In this document: piece by piece, positions 1 to 11,137 of the stretch
How the letters are laid out: each line of letters opens with the position of its first letter
Position numbering within the stretch: position 1 is the first letter of the stretch
Assembly (NCBI RefSeq): GCF_000715075.1
Contig: NC_134087.1
Location: forward strand, 187,891,276 to 187,955,275
Source: Nicotiana tabacum
Lineage: Eukaryota > Streptophyta > Magnoliopsida > Solanales > Solanaceae
DNA length: 64,000 nt
Direction: 5' to 3'
Made by a program: the position numbers and the translations under genes
Notes under the pieces: model-generated
The model's database searches: none
Told to the model about the DNA's origin: nothing
What the model saw: only the letters and a program-made list of their open reading frames with translations

Positions 1-5
1 GTGGC

Positions 6-2449
6 ATGACCGTGGTTACAAATTCACAAAATGAGTTGATTCCTACCAGAACCGTCACCGGTGGGAGGGTATGCATGGACTACCGCAAGTTGAATAAAGT
101 GGCCCGCAAGGATCACTTTCCTTTTCCTTTTCCTGATCAGATGTTAGATCGACTTGCTGGGCATGCCTTCTACTATTTCTTGGATGGGTATTCTAGGTAC
201 AACCAAATCTTGATTGCTCCGGAAGATCAGGAGAAGACCACATTCACTTGTCCATATGGCACCTCTGCTTTTTCTAGGATGCCTTTTGGGTTGTGTAATG
301 CACCGGCTACATTTCAGCGGTGTATGATGGTCATTTTGACCGATATGGTGGAAGACATTTTGGAGGTGTTCATGGACGACTTTAGTGTTGTGGGGGATTC
401 ATTTGATGAGTGCTTGAAAAATCTTGATAGGGTTTTGGCCCGTTGTGAAGAAACCAATCTTGTTCTCAATTGGGAGAAATGCCACTTTATGGTGGAAGAG
501 GGCATAGTTCTTGGGCATAAAATTTCAAAGCATGGTATTGAGGTAGACAAAGCAAAAATTGATGTGATTTCAAGGCTCCCTCCCCCTTCATCTATCAAGG
601 GAGTCCGAAGTTTTCTTGGGTATGCGGGGTTCTACCAGAGATTTATCAAAAACTTTTCAAAGGTGGTGAATCCCTTGTGCAAATTATTGGAAAAAGATGC
701 TAAGTTCGTGTTTGATGAAAATGTATGCAAGCCTTTGAACTTCTCAAGCATAAGTTGACCACCACTCCTATCATTACCACACCTAATTGGAGTTTTCCCT
801 TTGAGCTCATGTGTGATGAGAGCGATGTTGCGGTTGGGGCGGTTTTAGGTCAAAGAGTGAACAAAATATTTCATCTGGTGTACTATGCGAGCAAGACAAT
901 GAATGATGCTCAAGTGAACTACACGGTGACCGAGAAAGAACTTTTGGCTATTGTGTTCGCAATGGAAAAATTCCGGTCGTATCTTATGGGTGCTAAGGTT
1001 ATTATTCATACCGACCATGCCACACTCCGGTACTTGATGACAAAGAAGTATTCCAAAGCTAGACTGATACGATGGGTCTTGTTACTTCAAGAGTTTGATT
1101 TGGAGATTGTGGACCGGAAGGGTAGTAAGAACCAAGTGGCGGACCACTTGTCCCGCTTGGAGGAGGAGGGGAGGCCTCATGATGGCCTAGAGATCAATGA
1201 TTCATTTCCCGAAGAACAACTCATTTTGGTGTCGATGAACGATATGCCATGGTTTGCCGATGTTGCTAATTTCCTTATGACTGGTATAATCCCCTGTGAG
1301 CTCTCTTCTAACCAAAAGAAGAAGCTCAAGTGGGATACTTTGGATTTCTATTGGGATGAGCCCTACTTGTTCAACATTTGCATGGATGGTGTGATCCGAA
1401 GGTGTGTCCCGGAGGAAGAGCAATTGAGTATCTTGGAGGCTTGTCATTCCTCTCCCTATGGTGTCCATCATGGCGGGAGAGGATGGCTTCCAAAGTTCTT
1501 AGTTGTGGGTTTTATTGGCCAACGTTGTACAAAGATGCAAGTGAACTTGTGAAGAGGTGTGATGAATTTTAAAGAGCGGGTGGAATTTCGAAGAAAGATG
1601 AGATGCCTCTCAATACCATTCTTGAGGTTGATATTTTTGATGTGTGGAGCATTGATTTTATGGGCCCATTTGTTAGCTCGTGTGGGAACACATACATTCT
1701 TGTGGCGGTGGACTATGTTTCAAAGTGGGTTGAAGCCGTGGCTTTGCCCAAAAATGAGGCCCAGAGTGTTGTTGCATTTCTCAAGAAGAGCATCTTTACA
1801 AGGTTTGGTACTCCTCGTGCAATCATAAGGGATGGGGGTCTCATTTTTGCAATAGAGCTTTTGAAACTTTGCTTTCAAAGTATGGTGTCAATCACAAAGT
1901 TTCTACTCCCTATCATCCTCAAGAAAGTGGTCAAGTTGAAGTCTCCAACAGGGAAATCAAAAGTATATTGTCAAAGATGGTCAATGCAAATAGGACCAAT
2001 TGGTCAAAGAAGTTGGATGATGCTCTATGGGCTTATAGGACTGCTTCCAAGACTCTGATTGTATGTCTCTGTATCGATTGGTGTTTGGGAAAGCTTGCCA
2101 TCTACTGGTCGAATTAGAGCACAAGGTCATGCGGGCTTTGAGGAAGCAAAATCTTGAATGGGATGTTGCATCAAATCTTCGTGTGAAGAAGCTTAATAAA
2201 CTTGATGAATTCCAATTCCATGCCTACTCCAGTTCGTCCTTGTACAAGGACAAGATGAAGTACCTTCACGATAAATATGCTCGTAGCAAGGAGTTCAAAG
2301 TTGGTGATTTGGTTCTCTTGTTCAACTCTTGGTTATGTCTGTTTCCGGGAAAGCTTAAATCAAAATGGAGTGGACCTTTTGAAGAGGTGTGTGTGACCCC
2401 GTTTGGTGCTTTTGATTTAAAGACAAAAATGTGGAAGTTTTTAGAGTGA
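6..2449 (+). pseudogene. Athila-like pol: RT, RNase H and integrase, broken
   Basis: This is the remnant of the polyprotein that copies and integrates the element. RT lies at 6-740, with a YRKLN motif, an SRMPFGLCNAP motif and FMDD at the catalytic site. RNase H follows at about 725-1165 with the [20 protein letters not shown] and [10 protein letters not shown] motifs. Integrase runs from about 1400 to 2449: a zinc-binding start ([11 protein letters not shown]), a first catalytic Asp in WSIDFMGP, a second in an IRDGG context and the Glu in HPQESGQVE. The reading frame changes near 730, 1490-1600, 1860 and 2060, so no single protein can be made. The 5' end is cut by the window edge. The family assignment is clear; the element is not active. 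Confidence 0.9.
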
Positions 2450-2730
2450 ATGGGCACAGGGTCAAGCACTACTTGGGAAAACTTGATGACAGCTACGTGG
2501 TGGCACTTCTTCATCTCAAATGATTTGATGGTAACCTGCGTCGTACCGCGACGTTAAATCGGGTGCTTCTTGGGAGGCAACCCATGTGTTTTTCTTCTTG
2601 TTTTTTTCTTTGATTTTTATGGTAGTATAGGATTTATTTTTGGACTAACTGGTTGTGAGATGCTACAGAATTGTGTTGGTACAGTGCAGGACATAGAGGG
2701 AAAAAGTGTCAAGTCTCTGAAGTTTTCAAT

Positions 2731-2983
2731 GCGGATGCACTACATTTAGTGCGGACCGCACTAATGAAGGATGAAATGTCCAACTCTCTGAAGTTTGCCA
2801 CCGCGGTCACATTATATTTTGTGATGTCCGTGGTGGACCATTGTGGCCGCATGGCATTTTGTGTGGACCGCAGTGGGTTGCCCTCTCAAACTTAAAACAA
2901 GTTGTGTGGTGCGCACCGTAGTCCATTCTGTGCAGTCCGCATTAGGTTGGTAAGACTGGGCCCAGGTCCTTTTCTATAAATAG
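2731..2983 (+). promoter_or_regulatory. Internal palindrome array followed by a TATA box
   Basis: About eight GC-rich half sites or palindromes of the type GCGGACCGC, GTGCGCAC and GTCCGCA lie at 2731-2945, separated by spacers such as ACATTTAGT and CATTTTGTG. A TATA-like TCTATAAATAGG follows at 2973-2984, and a CT-rich leader after that. The same order (palindromes, then TATA) is seen in the 3' LTR of this element. Inference: a second promoter inside the element that could drive the 3' ORF. No transcript evidence is visible. Confidence 0.45.
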
Positions 2984-3344
2984 GGCCCAAGACCCTCCTG
3001 TTACACTTTTTGATCTCTAGACTCTCAGAACTTATAAATCATTGTTCATCTGTTCTTTTACTCGCACCTAACTGCTTGGAATTGTTCATCTTCATTTCTT
3101 CTCACATCTGCTAACATCACCTTCATTTTAATTGTTTTTAATTTTGTTATTCATCCTTTACTTTTTGTTTTCTTGTCTATTATTCTTTTCTTCCTATATT
3201 TTCTGCAATTGGTTAGGTTAGCGTAGTTGATTTCTTGATTAAAGTTGAATTAGGTAGTTAAAATCACTGGGCAAACACTCAGAGACCTTTATTAGGTGTG
3301 AAAATGGACTTAAAATCAAAATTTTATAAACCCTAAGTTAGTGC

Positions 3345-3662
3345 CGCAGCTGAGCACTCAGTGCAGACCACGATCGATTTTGTGCGATTCATGGTTCCTT
3401 TGTGCGGTCCACAATAACATTCTGTGCAGACCGCATTGCTGAAAGCCCTGCAATCTGATCTTTGGGGACTGCAGCCGCATTACATTTTGTGCAGTTCGCA
3501 TTGGTCCCTATGCGGTCGCACTACATTTTGTGTGGTTCGCATTGCCTAGATATAGAGAGTGGGTAGTCTGAACCCCACCTCTGTGCGAACCGCATTGCCA
3601 TTTTATGCGGTCCGCATTGGCCTTTGTGCAGCCGCACTCCATTTTATGCGGTCCGCACTGTG
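3345..3662 (+). repeat. Second block of GC palindromes before the 3' ORF
   Basis: Degenerate copies of GTGCGGTCCGCA and GCCGCACTACATTTTGTG recur at least eight times at 3345-3662. Several are paired: a GCCGCA half, about 12 bp of spacer containing ATTTTRTG, then CGGTCCGCA. The block lies between the internal TATA box and the start of the 3' ORF, so it would be part of the leader of any transcript from that TATA box. Confidence 0.6.
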
Positions 3663-3723
3663 TCACCTCTACAATTGTCTGCAACTTTTCTTTTCTGCAA
3701 CTCTAATCTTAATTGTTTTTACT

Positions 3724-3756
3724 GATACTAACAAGCCTATTGGATGATGTTTGCAG
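3724..3756 (+). promoter_or_regulatory. Splice acceptor before the 3' ORF
   Basis: A branch-point-like TACTAAC sits at 3727-3733 and an acceptor TTTGCAG ends at 3756, three bases before the ATG at 3760. The spacing of about 25 bases is normal for plants. Inference: the 3' ORF may be expressed from a spliced subgenomic RNA. The matching donor was not identified. Confidence 0.45.
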
Positions 3757-3759
3757 ACA

Positions 3760-5754
3760 ATGGTGAAACAAAGAGGCAAGGGTTCTAAACGAGCTAGCCG
3801 AGGTGAATCCTCCCGGGGAGGGAAATATAAAATGGTATGATTGACGGCTCAAGCCCGGCAAAATATTAAAAACATGAGGAAGATGATTAAAGTTGTTGAT
3901 AGGGCCATTGACATGTCTAGGAGTGAGTACGAGCTCTCCTAGGAGATATCTTCAGACTCAATCCCAGAGTACATCCCTGACTGTCCGGAGAGAAACAGAC
4001 TAAGAGACACTCCTCCTACTTCCCCCGCTGCCCAAGCGTTAGTAAATGTATCTTCTGGGTCGTCTGAGGGCTTAGCTGAAGGCAGTGGGTATGAATACTC
4101 CATCTCTCCCACAGCTTCATTATCTGGAGAGGGTGCAGTAGGAGAAGGGGGTGAGCCCCAGGTTGGCGGGGTAGAACGAACTAGAAACCCGGAGGTGTGG
4201 CAAGACCGGTTTGTGAGCGAGGTAGCTTATCACAAATTTAGGGAATGGTGGCCGGTGATGAAGTTGATCTCGGAGAGGAGCTTTGTTAATAGAGACTTAT
4301 TACCTTACAATCCCAAAGTGAGGAGGCAGTTTAGGGAGAGAGTTGGCTGGGAGTATTTCTTGAACAACTGTGAGGATACAAACAAGCACCTGGTCAAGGA
4401 ATTCTATACCAATGTTGCCCACATCAAAAAGGGCACAAAAGTGACCAAGGTGCGAAATCTGAAGGTGTTTTTTAACGAGAAAACAATAAATAATTACCTC
4501 GGCTTTGATGAGGAGGATGAGGAACTGTATATGGCAAAGATGGAATTGCCCGAGGAGGTCCGTCCCTAGTTGGCACAGTATCTAGAAATACCAGGTACCA
4601 CCCCCGATTGGCTAAATGCGGGAGTGAAAATTTTGAGAAGAAGTCTGAATTTCGAAGCCAAGGGGTGGGAAACATTTGTGTGCAGCAGATTGGACCCCAC
4701 TACGCATGACAACTCCCTCCCTCTTCATCGGGCAGTTTTGGCGGCATCGATCATGGCGGGGTACCCAATTAATGTCGGGAAGGTAATGTATCGGGTAATT
4801 ATGCAGGTAGTCAGTGACAGTGACAAAACCTACCCCTTCCCCAGCTTCTTGACCATGTACTTTAGGGAAATCAAAGTTGAAAAGAGGTCATTTGATATAA
4901 AGGTAAAAGCGAAGGCCCCGTTCTCATGGTACAGTATGCAGGGTGATGACAACCCAAAGAGCAAGAACTTCAAGCGAATAACTACTGCTCCAACTGGCTA
5001 GTCTGAAGAGCCAGTTGTGGTAGTGGCTCCTACTCAGTTTGCCTCCACCTCCGCAGACATTCCTCCTGGTCCATCCACTTCATCAGATCCCGAGATACCC
5101 TCTTCCCGAGCCTACCCAGTGACTGCACACTGACTGAGCCAGGCTCTTCTTAGCATCAACAACTGGATGTAGACAGCTTCATCCAAGTTATCTATCCTCA
5201 CTACTATAGTGGAAGCTCAGTCGGCACCTCCGCATCCGCAGGTCTCGCAATCTATCGAGGATGCCCTCAAGGAGATTCAGGCATAACAGAAGAAAATCAT
5301 TGACACCCAAAAAGTGCTCATAGATGATGTTGATTCACACAGCAAGGCTCTCAAGGAGCTTGCTAAGGAGCACAAGAAGTTGAGGAAGACGCGGGCTTAC
5401 AAGGAGTCCGTAAAGGCGCTAAGGGCTGAGGTTGACAGGATGAAGGCAGATCATCTACCTTTGGACTTATTGCTATAGGACCCGGTACCAGCAGCTCATC
5501 CCCAGCCTGAGGAGTCCCAGAGGCCTCCCATGAGGAAGAGGATGATTCTCCGAGCAGACGATGTCGTCATCCAGTTGGCAGACCCATCAGAGACTTCATC
5601 CAGTCAGCCTCAAAATGCATCTTAGCAGTTTGTCCAGGTCCAGGCCCAAGTCCCAGCAGTAGAGCAGCAGGCTATAGGGAACCAGTCTAAGGTTCCCGAG
5701 TATATTGAGGACCCAGGGACCACTCAGGAGCCCATGCAGACAGACGGGCCATAG
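3760..5754 (+). pseudogene. Athila-type 3' ORF (putative plant transposon protein), many stops
   Basis: An ORF of about 665 codons lies between pol and the 3' LTR. It starts MVKQRGKGSKRASRGESS, a basic serine-rich head. A folded central part at 4195-4998 (for example FREWWPVMKLISERSF and NYLGFDEEDEELYMAK) resembles the plant transposon protein domain found in this position in Athila-type elements. A proline- and glutamine-rich tail with a coiled-coil-like part (KEHKKLRKTRAYK) follows. Stops lie at 3838, 3940, 4567, 4999, 5131, 5170, 5284, 5476 and 5623. All are in the same frame, and I saw no frameshift; the TAG at 5752 may be the true end. The function of this family is unknown; older literature treats the position as env-like. 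No membrane segment or signal peptide is evident. Confidence 0.7.
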
Positions 5755-7600
5755 GGAGTCTCTATATCCTTTTCCCCTTTTCCCCTATTCTTTTTGGTGC
5801 TTATTTGGTTTAATTAACATTGGGGACAATGCCAGTTTTTATTTGAGGGGATAGGCCCTACTTTTATGGATTTGGATTATTGTATATATTTGACAGTTTT
5901 TATGCTTCCTTTATTTTTCATCTTTGGTTTGTATATAATTTTAACATTACATTACATTTCTTGTACTTTTATTTTACTTTGGGTCTGTATATAAAGTTAT
6001 GTTACATTTTACATATTCATCCCATCTATTGTATATTTGATTAAATCCCCTCTTGTATATATTCATTTTACTTTCCGCAATTTTTCTTTCTTAACTTCTT
6101 ATTTATGTTCGTAGCTTCCTGTTCTGAACGTTTGTAATAAGCCTTTGGTTTTCTTAATGTCACGGTTCTTTCCAAAGGTGGAGTTTGTGTGAATCAGGTG
6201 GCTCATGATGGATGGAGTGACAACCTTCTTAAGGGTTTGAGTCCGTTTTTCTTTTTGCTTTTTAGTAGTTAGTGGTAAGGGTACCTCAAGCAAAGTTTCA
6301 CTTGGGCCTAGCACATTTGCCCTTGATCTCATGGTCAAAAACAAATTGTTGTGTTTAGGATGGTGAAAGTTGTGACCTTGAGACTCTTGTGTTGACCGAT
6401 AATCATCAAGTTGTTTTTCGGGACCATTGTGTGCTCAAATCTTATCTAAGGTTGTTGTGGGCCCCCGAATATGTGTCTTTAGCAATCCCATAGCTTGTGT
6501 GGTGAGAAAATTTCATAGCAAGTTCAAGTCCCGAGCCATTGGTCTAGAACTTTCCCTGAATGTTTGTTGAGGTGAAATCCTAAGTGAATTTTGACTTGAG
6601 ACATTATTATAGGCTCTCCTTGGTCCAAATGATAGCTTGAACACTTCCATAACCTAACAATGATAAGATCTCTAGTCAACCCTTTTGAGCCTTAGATCTT
6701 TTTCCTTCAAGAACCATGATACAAGTCTTTACCCGTTCTAAAAGATACCCTCTCTTGGCACCCGATCTTTTCCTAAGCACATGGCAAAAGTATAAGCTTG
6801 GGGGGAGAGATGAGGATTGCAACAAAGTGGTAAAAAGGCACAAAAATGAAGAAAAGGAAAGGAAATGAAAAATAAAGAAAAGCAAAAAGACAAAAAGAAT
6901 GTTCATTATGTAAGGGAATAAAAAGGGATTCAAGAAAAGCAAAGAATGAAAAGTGTGGAAAGTTGAAAAAGGAGAAAAGATTTGAAATGAATAATAAAGA
7001 GTGATAGTGTGTCTCTCTAACCCCTTAGAAAGAAGTGAAAAAACTCAAAAAGTCAAGTGAATGTGTGCCAAAATGAAACAAAAGAAGTGTTTAAGGGAAG
7101 ATGGAACCTACTTAGACCATACATTGCCTACCTTGAACCAAAAGCCTTCACTATATCTCCGCAAAAGCCCTGTATGATCTTGATTTGAATGAAGCTTACA
7201 TTAGTGGTGAATCACATAAGGGGAAAGCATATGGTACTTAGAGCCGGACTTGTGACTTTTCTTTGAGAGAGATGAGTGATTTTCCATTAACCTCGTTCTG
7301 AGTGCTACTATTCTAAAGGTAAGGTTTGCTTAGGGAGAGTTGAGGATGTGTGAGTTTGGGTTCCACAATGACCAAAGTAATAGAAAGAGTTCTTTGATGT
7401 GTTAAGTCAACTCTTGATGCTCTTGTGCCGCACTTAATCCATTGTGTTTCAAAGAGTAAATGTTGTTAATGATTCATGTATTGAGGGCAATTGTTAGTCC
7501 CAATTGATGCTAGATGAGGTCAACTTAGGACAGCTGAATTTTCTTGGATTTTCCCTTAAAGGGTGGGCCTTATTTTATTTGCTTGAGGAAAAGCAAAAGC
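5755..7600 (+). other. Non-coding region between the 3' ORF and the LTR
   Basis: No gene is visible. The stretch includes a T-rich part (5755-6110) and a strongly purine-rich part (about 6835-7010) made of A and G runs. It is the usual long untranslated region of Athila-type elements. The minus-strand reading frames here are by-products of base composition. Confidence 0.7.
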
Positions 7601-7613
7601 TTAAGTTTGGGGG
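7592..7613 (+). promoter_or_regulatory. Polypurine tract
   Basis: A purine-rich run ending in AAGTTTGGGGG lies directly before the TG that opens the LTR at 7614. This is the expected place for plus-strand DNA priming and fixes the LTR start. Confidence 0.75.
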
Positions 7614-9146
7614 TGATGATAACTAGGGATTTTGATACATTTTATACCCCTTCTTGCTTAAGTTTTGATTAGAAAGTCGTACAAAATAGTCCCAAAAGGC
7701 TCACAAGTTGTTCTTGATTGTAGGTTTGATCAAAAAAGTGACAAGATGTCAAAGATCAGCTCAAAAAGGAGTGAAACTTGCGCAAGCACCAAGGCAAGAC
7801 AAAGCTCAGGCAAAACAGGCCCAATGCGGCCGCACACCATTCTGTGCGATCCGCACAATTGAGATTCAGAGAAGGTGATTTCCAGGCCAACAGGCAATGC
7901 AGCCGCATGAGATTTTATGCGGTCCGCATTGAAGTCACTGCGGCCTCACATGATTTAGTGCGGTCCGTAGAAGCAAAGATCAGAGAGGTGCCAATTTGGG
8001 AGATTGAAGCCAATGCGGTCCGCGTTCCATTTCATGCGGATCGCACTAGAAGCCACCGGGGGCGCACTCGATTCTGTGTGGTCCGCATTCCTCGAGTTCA
8101 GAGAGCTGGAATTTTATGTCAAGAGCCTTAGTGCGGCCGCACGTGATTTTGTGCGGTCCGCACTAGCCCCGTAGGGGTAGTTTTGTCCAAATTTTTTAGC
8201 TTAGTATAAATAGCTTATTTTCCCATTTTTAGGTTATGAGATAGTTTTGGTACTGGGCTGCGCTCGTGACTTCGAATATTTTAGCTATTTTGAGTAATTT
8301 TAGCTTCATTTCAACATTGAATCTTCGAGTTTATCAATTAATTAATATGAGTTTTTCTTCATCTATTTCTTTGTTTTTTTCTCTAATTATGAGTAGCTTG
8401 ACCCATAAGCTAGGGTTGTGGCTCAACCCTAGTGTGGGTAATTGATGGATCTTGTATTTTCGGGCTAGATTGACTATGGGTGTTTGATATTTGGGCTAAT
8501 TTCATGTTTAATTGCTAAATTGGTGGTTGCAAACACTAGTTTGTGTTTAGATGACTTTGGCTCTTCTTGAGAAAGAGAGCCTAAGTCTCTAAAATTGGTC
8601 CAACAAGGAATAGGGGCGTACTCAAGAGATTGATAGCCTCAATTAAAGGGTTACACCTAGAGATAGTAATACCTGACTTGAACCTTGATTGCTTGTGCAT
8701 ATTTGCATACCCAATTGGTCTTGAGAAAGTCAATTCGGGCAAAATCACTCGAACCACCGAGAGGTGTAGAGTGGGTAAAATTGTGAAACGATTATATCAT
8801 ACTCCCCAAATATGTCAATCATGCCTTAGACTCAAGTATCCGTCAATTGACTACCTAGGCGAAAGTCACTACCCTAGTGCCTTTTAACCATTTGAACAAC
8901 TCACAATAGTTTACTCTTAGTTTGTTTTAGTTTAATTTAGCATTGTAGTTTGATAAAATTAGAAGTAAATCAAAAACCCAAAAATGTTAAGAAGTGAAAT
9001 TTGGAACACATACACAACTCCACTTTAGACAGACACATGACTCCAACTTCTAGCTCCCTGTGAAAATAGATCCCAACCTTAATCGGGTAAAAGCTACTTC
9101 GACCCTCTCTCGCTACTCAATAGTAGTGCAGGTTTGGCCTCGATCA
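7614..9146 (+). repeat. 3' LTR of the Athila-like element
   Basis: The LTR opens with TGATGATAAC after the polypurine tract and closes with CCTCGATCA at 9146, about 1.53 kb. It contains the palindrome array at 7824-8166 and a TATA box (TATAAATA) at 8205-8212, with the expected R/U5 sequence after it. The 5' LTR is outside the window, so neither the duplication nor the age can be measured. The right boundary rests on the CA end and on the R1 sequence starting at once after it. Confidence 0.7.
7824..8212 (+). promoter_or_regulatory. Six paired GC palindromes upstream of the LTR TATA box
   Basis: Six composite units occur, roughly 60 bp apart. Each has a left half like GCGGCCGCA, a 10-14 bp spacer with the core ATTYTRTG or close to it, and a right half like GCGGTCCGCA. 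The clearest are at 7826-7857, 7900-7932 and 8133-8164. The TATA box follows 41 bp after the last unit. The halves carry many CG and CHG sites. Binding by a host factor or a role as a methylation target is inference. Confidence 0.6.
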
Positions 9147-9876
9147 ATGACCCAAAAGGTCATCTCGTATTTGCAAACCCAATTCGGGGTTTAGAGCCCT
9201 TCAAAATTCCATTTTCTTTCTCCTTGATTTGTGGCGCCGTCCGGACGTGTTTCCGGAAAGCCGTTATGTAAAAATTTGGGAAAATACTAAGTTTTGCCTT
9301 TAAAATTGATTTAAGTTGACTTTGGTCAATATTTTGAGTAAATGGACCTGGACCCCACTTTTTACGGTCCCGGAGGGTCCGTAGTAAAATATAGGACTTG
9401 AGTGTATGCCCGGAATTGAATTTCGAGGTCCCTAGCCCGAGAAATAAATTTTTAAAGAAAATTGTTAAATTGAAAATATAATGATATTTAGAAATTGAAT
9501 AATGTTTAATCTTGTTAGTATCTGGTCAGTATTTTAGTTTTGGAGCTCAGTAGAGGTTTAATATGGTATTTAAGTCATGCCTGTGAAATTTGGTGAGAAA
9601 CGGAGTTTATATGACGTGATTCGGACCCTCGGTTGTGAAAATAGAAACTTTAAGTATTCTTGAGAATTTCATTGATTTTGATGCTAAATCCGTAGTTTTG
9701 GGTGTTATTTTAGCGATTAGATCGCCCGAGTAAGTTCATATGATGTGTTAAGACTTTTGGGCATATTTGATTTGGAGCTCCGAGGGCTCGGGTGAGTTTC
9801 GGATAGGCTACGGGATATCTAGGCTTAGAAAAAAACCTAGTGTAGGAAGTTTCAGAGTTGCAGGTCTCTGAACCTA

Positions 9877-10070
9877 GGAGTGCGGCCGCGCTAGAAATTT
9901 TGCGGACCAAGGTGGGATTTCGCGACCGCGGTAGAGGGCTTCGCGGACCGCGGTGGGTAAGGCCAAATTTTCGCGGCCGCGCCCAATATTTCGCGGACCG
10001 CGGTGAGGTTCGCGGCCGCACCCAGTATTTCGCAGCCTGCGTAATGGGGATCAGAGAGGACCATATAAAC
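9877..10070 (+). promoter_or_regulatory. Palindrome array and TATA box of R1
   Basis: Four paired units occur with the layout GCGGCCGC, about 12 bp of spacer (for example GCCCAATATTTC), then GCGGACCGCGG. They lie at about 9880-10038, and TATAAAC follows at 10064. The spacer sequence differs from that in the Athila LTR, but the two-palindrome layout and the place before a TATA box are the same. Confidence 0.6.
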
Positions 10071-10930
10071 GGGACTTTTCATTCATTTTTCAATCTTTCA
10101 AAACCCTAATCCTTAAGAAGCGATTTTTCAAATACTTTTTCTTCCCCAAATCATAAGTAAGTGATTTTAAACTCAATTCTTTCACTCTTTAGATTTTTTT
10201 ACAAGATTTCAATCTAGAATCTAGGGTTTTTATGGTGGAATTGGGAATTGTTGGATAGAACTTAGGAATTTTGAAATTTGGGGATTTAGACCTCAAATTG
10301 AGGTCGGATTCCAAAACCTATTGTATATCCGGGCTCGGGGGTGAATGGTAATCGGATTTTTGTCCGAACTTCGGGTTTGGACCAAGCAAGCCTAGGTGTT
10401 GACTTTTTCAAAAATGACCTAAATTGAATTCCTTGCTATCGTGGGTAGTTACTAAGGCTTAAATGGAATCGTTTGGTTGGTAATTTTCTAGATTCTATTG
10501 GTTCGGAAGCTTGTGTGAAAGGAAAAGCTGTGATTGAGCTTTGAGATCGGTTGTAGAATCGAGGTAAGTGTTGTGGCTAACTTTAGCTTGAGGGAGTAAG
10601 TATTGTTTCCTTATTTGCTACATGTTTAGTTGTTGAGTACGACGTATAGGTGAGGTGACGAGTATCTATACGCTCTTGTCGGGTCATAGCATGTGAGTGA
10701 GTCTTATACTTGTGACTGTTGTGTTTCTTTATACGTATTGTTCATGCTTAAACAGGTTATTCTTCATGTTACGCAAGTTTTATTATGTTTTCCTGGTATT
10801 GAATATTTGTTGAGTATTGACTCAAGTTGAGATTTATATTGTGAAGTTAAATGTTGAAACGAGGCTGTTTAATGATGATTCCCTTGTTGGGTTGCTATTG
10901 TTTCTATTGATTGGGTGAGGAAGAGATTAA

Positions 10931-11137
10931 AGCACGAAGGGTGATGTCATGCAACGTTTTGTGAGTGAGTAATAAAGCACGAAGGGTGATGCCTGCCGTA
11001 TTCCGATATTGATAATGCCCGAAGGGTGATGCCGTGCCAAGTTATGAGAGAGTTAATCCACGAAGGGTGATGTCGTGCCGTTTATGTTATTTTTTATGGT
11101 AAGGACGAGAGTAAAAGCACAAAGGGTGATGCTGTGT
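10931..11137 (+). repeat. Five direct copies of a GAAGGGTGATG motif
   Basis: The motif CACGAAGGGTGATG with a trailing NCNTGC appears five times with spacings of about 45-65 bp (first bases near 10933, 10977, 11018, 11057 and 11116). The spacers differ, so this is a motif series and not a simple tandem repeat. It lies downstream of the R1 TATA box. Its meaning is unknown. Confidence 0.7.

Larger units (their letters stand above)
1..9146 (+). mobile_element. Athila-like Ty3/gypsy retrotransposon, 3' part
   Basis: The window opens inside the pol gene of an LTR retrotransposon whose 5' LTR, gag and protease lie to the left. In order there are RT, RNase H and integrase remnants, a short conserved block after pol (2530-2590), a GC-palindrome and TATA block, a long decayed 3' ORF, a non-coding stretch, a polypurine tract and a 3' LTR ending in CA. 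The FMDD form of the RT active site, the large region between integrase and the LTR, and the extra 3' ORF are the usual layout of Athila-type elements. The clade name is inferred from this layout and not from a tree. The element is dead: pol changes frame several times and the 3' ORF holds many stops. Confidence 0.85.

Noticed and set aside
2731..3662. CRISPR-like spaced palindromes
   Set aside because: This is plant nuclear DNA; the units are degenerate, their spacing varies, and no cas-type gene is present.
9710..10109. Arg/Pro-rich frames on both strands
   Set aside because: They arise from the GC palindromes of R1 and have no homology to a known protein that I can recognise.
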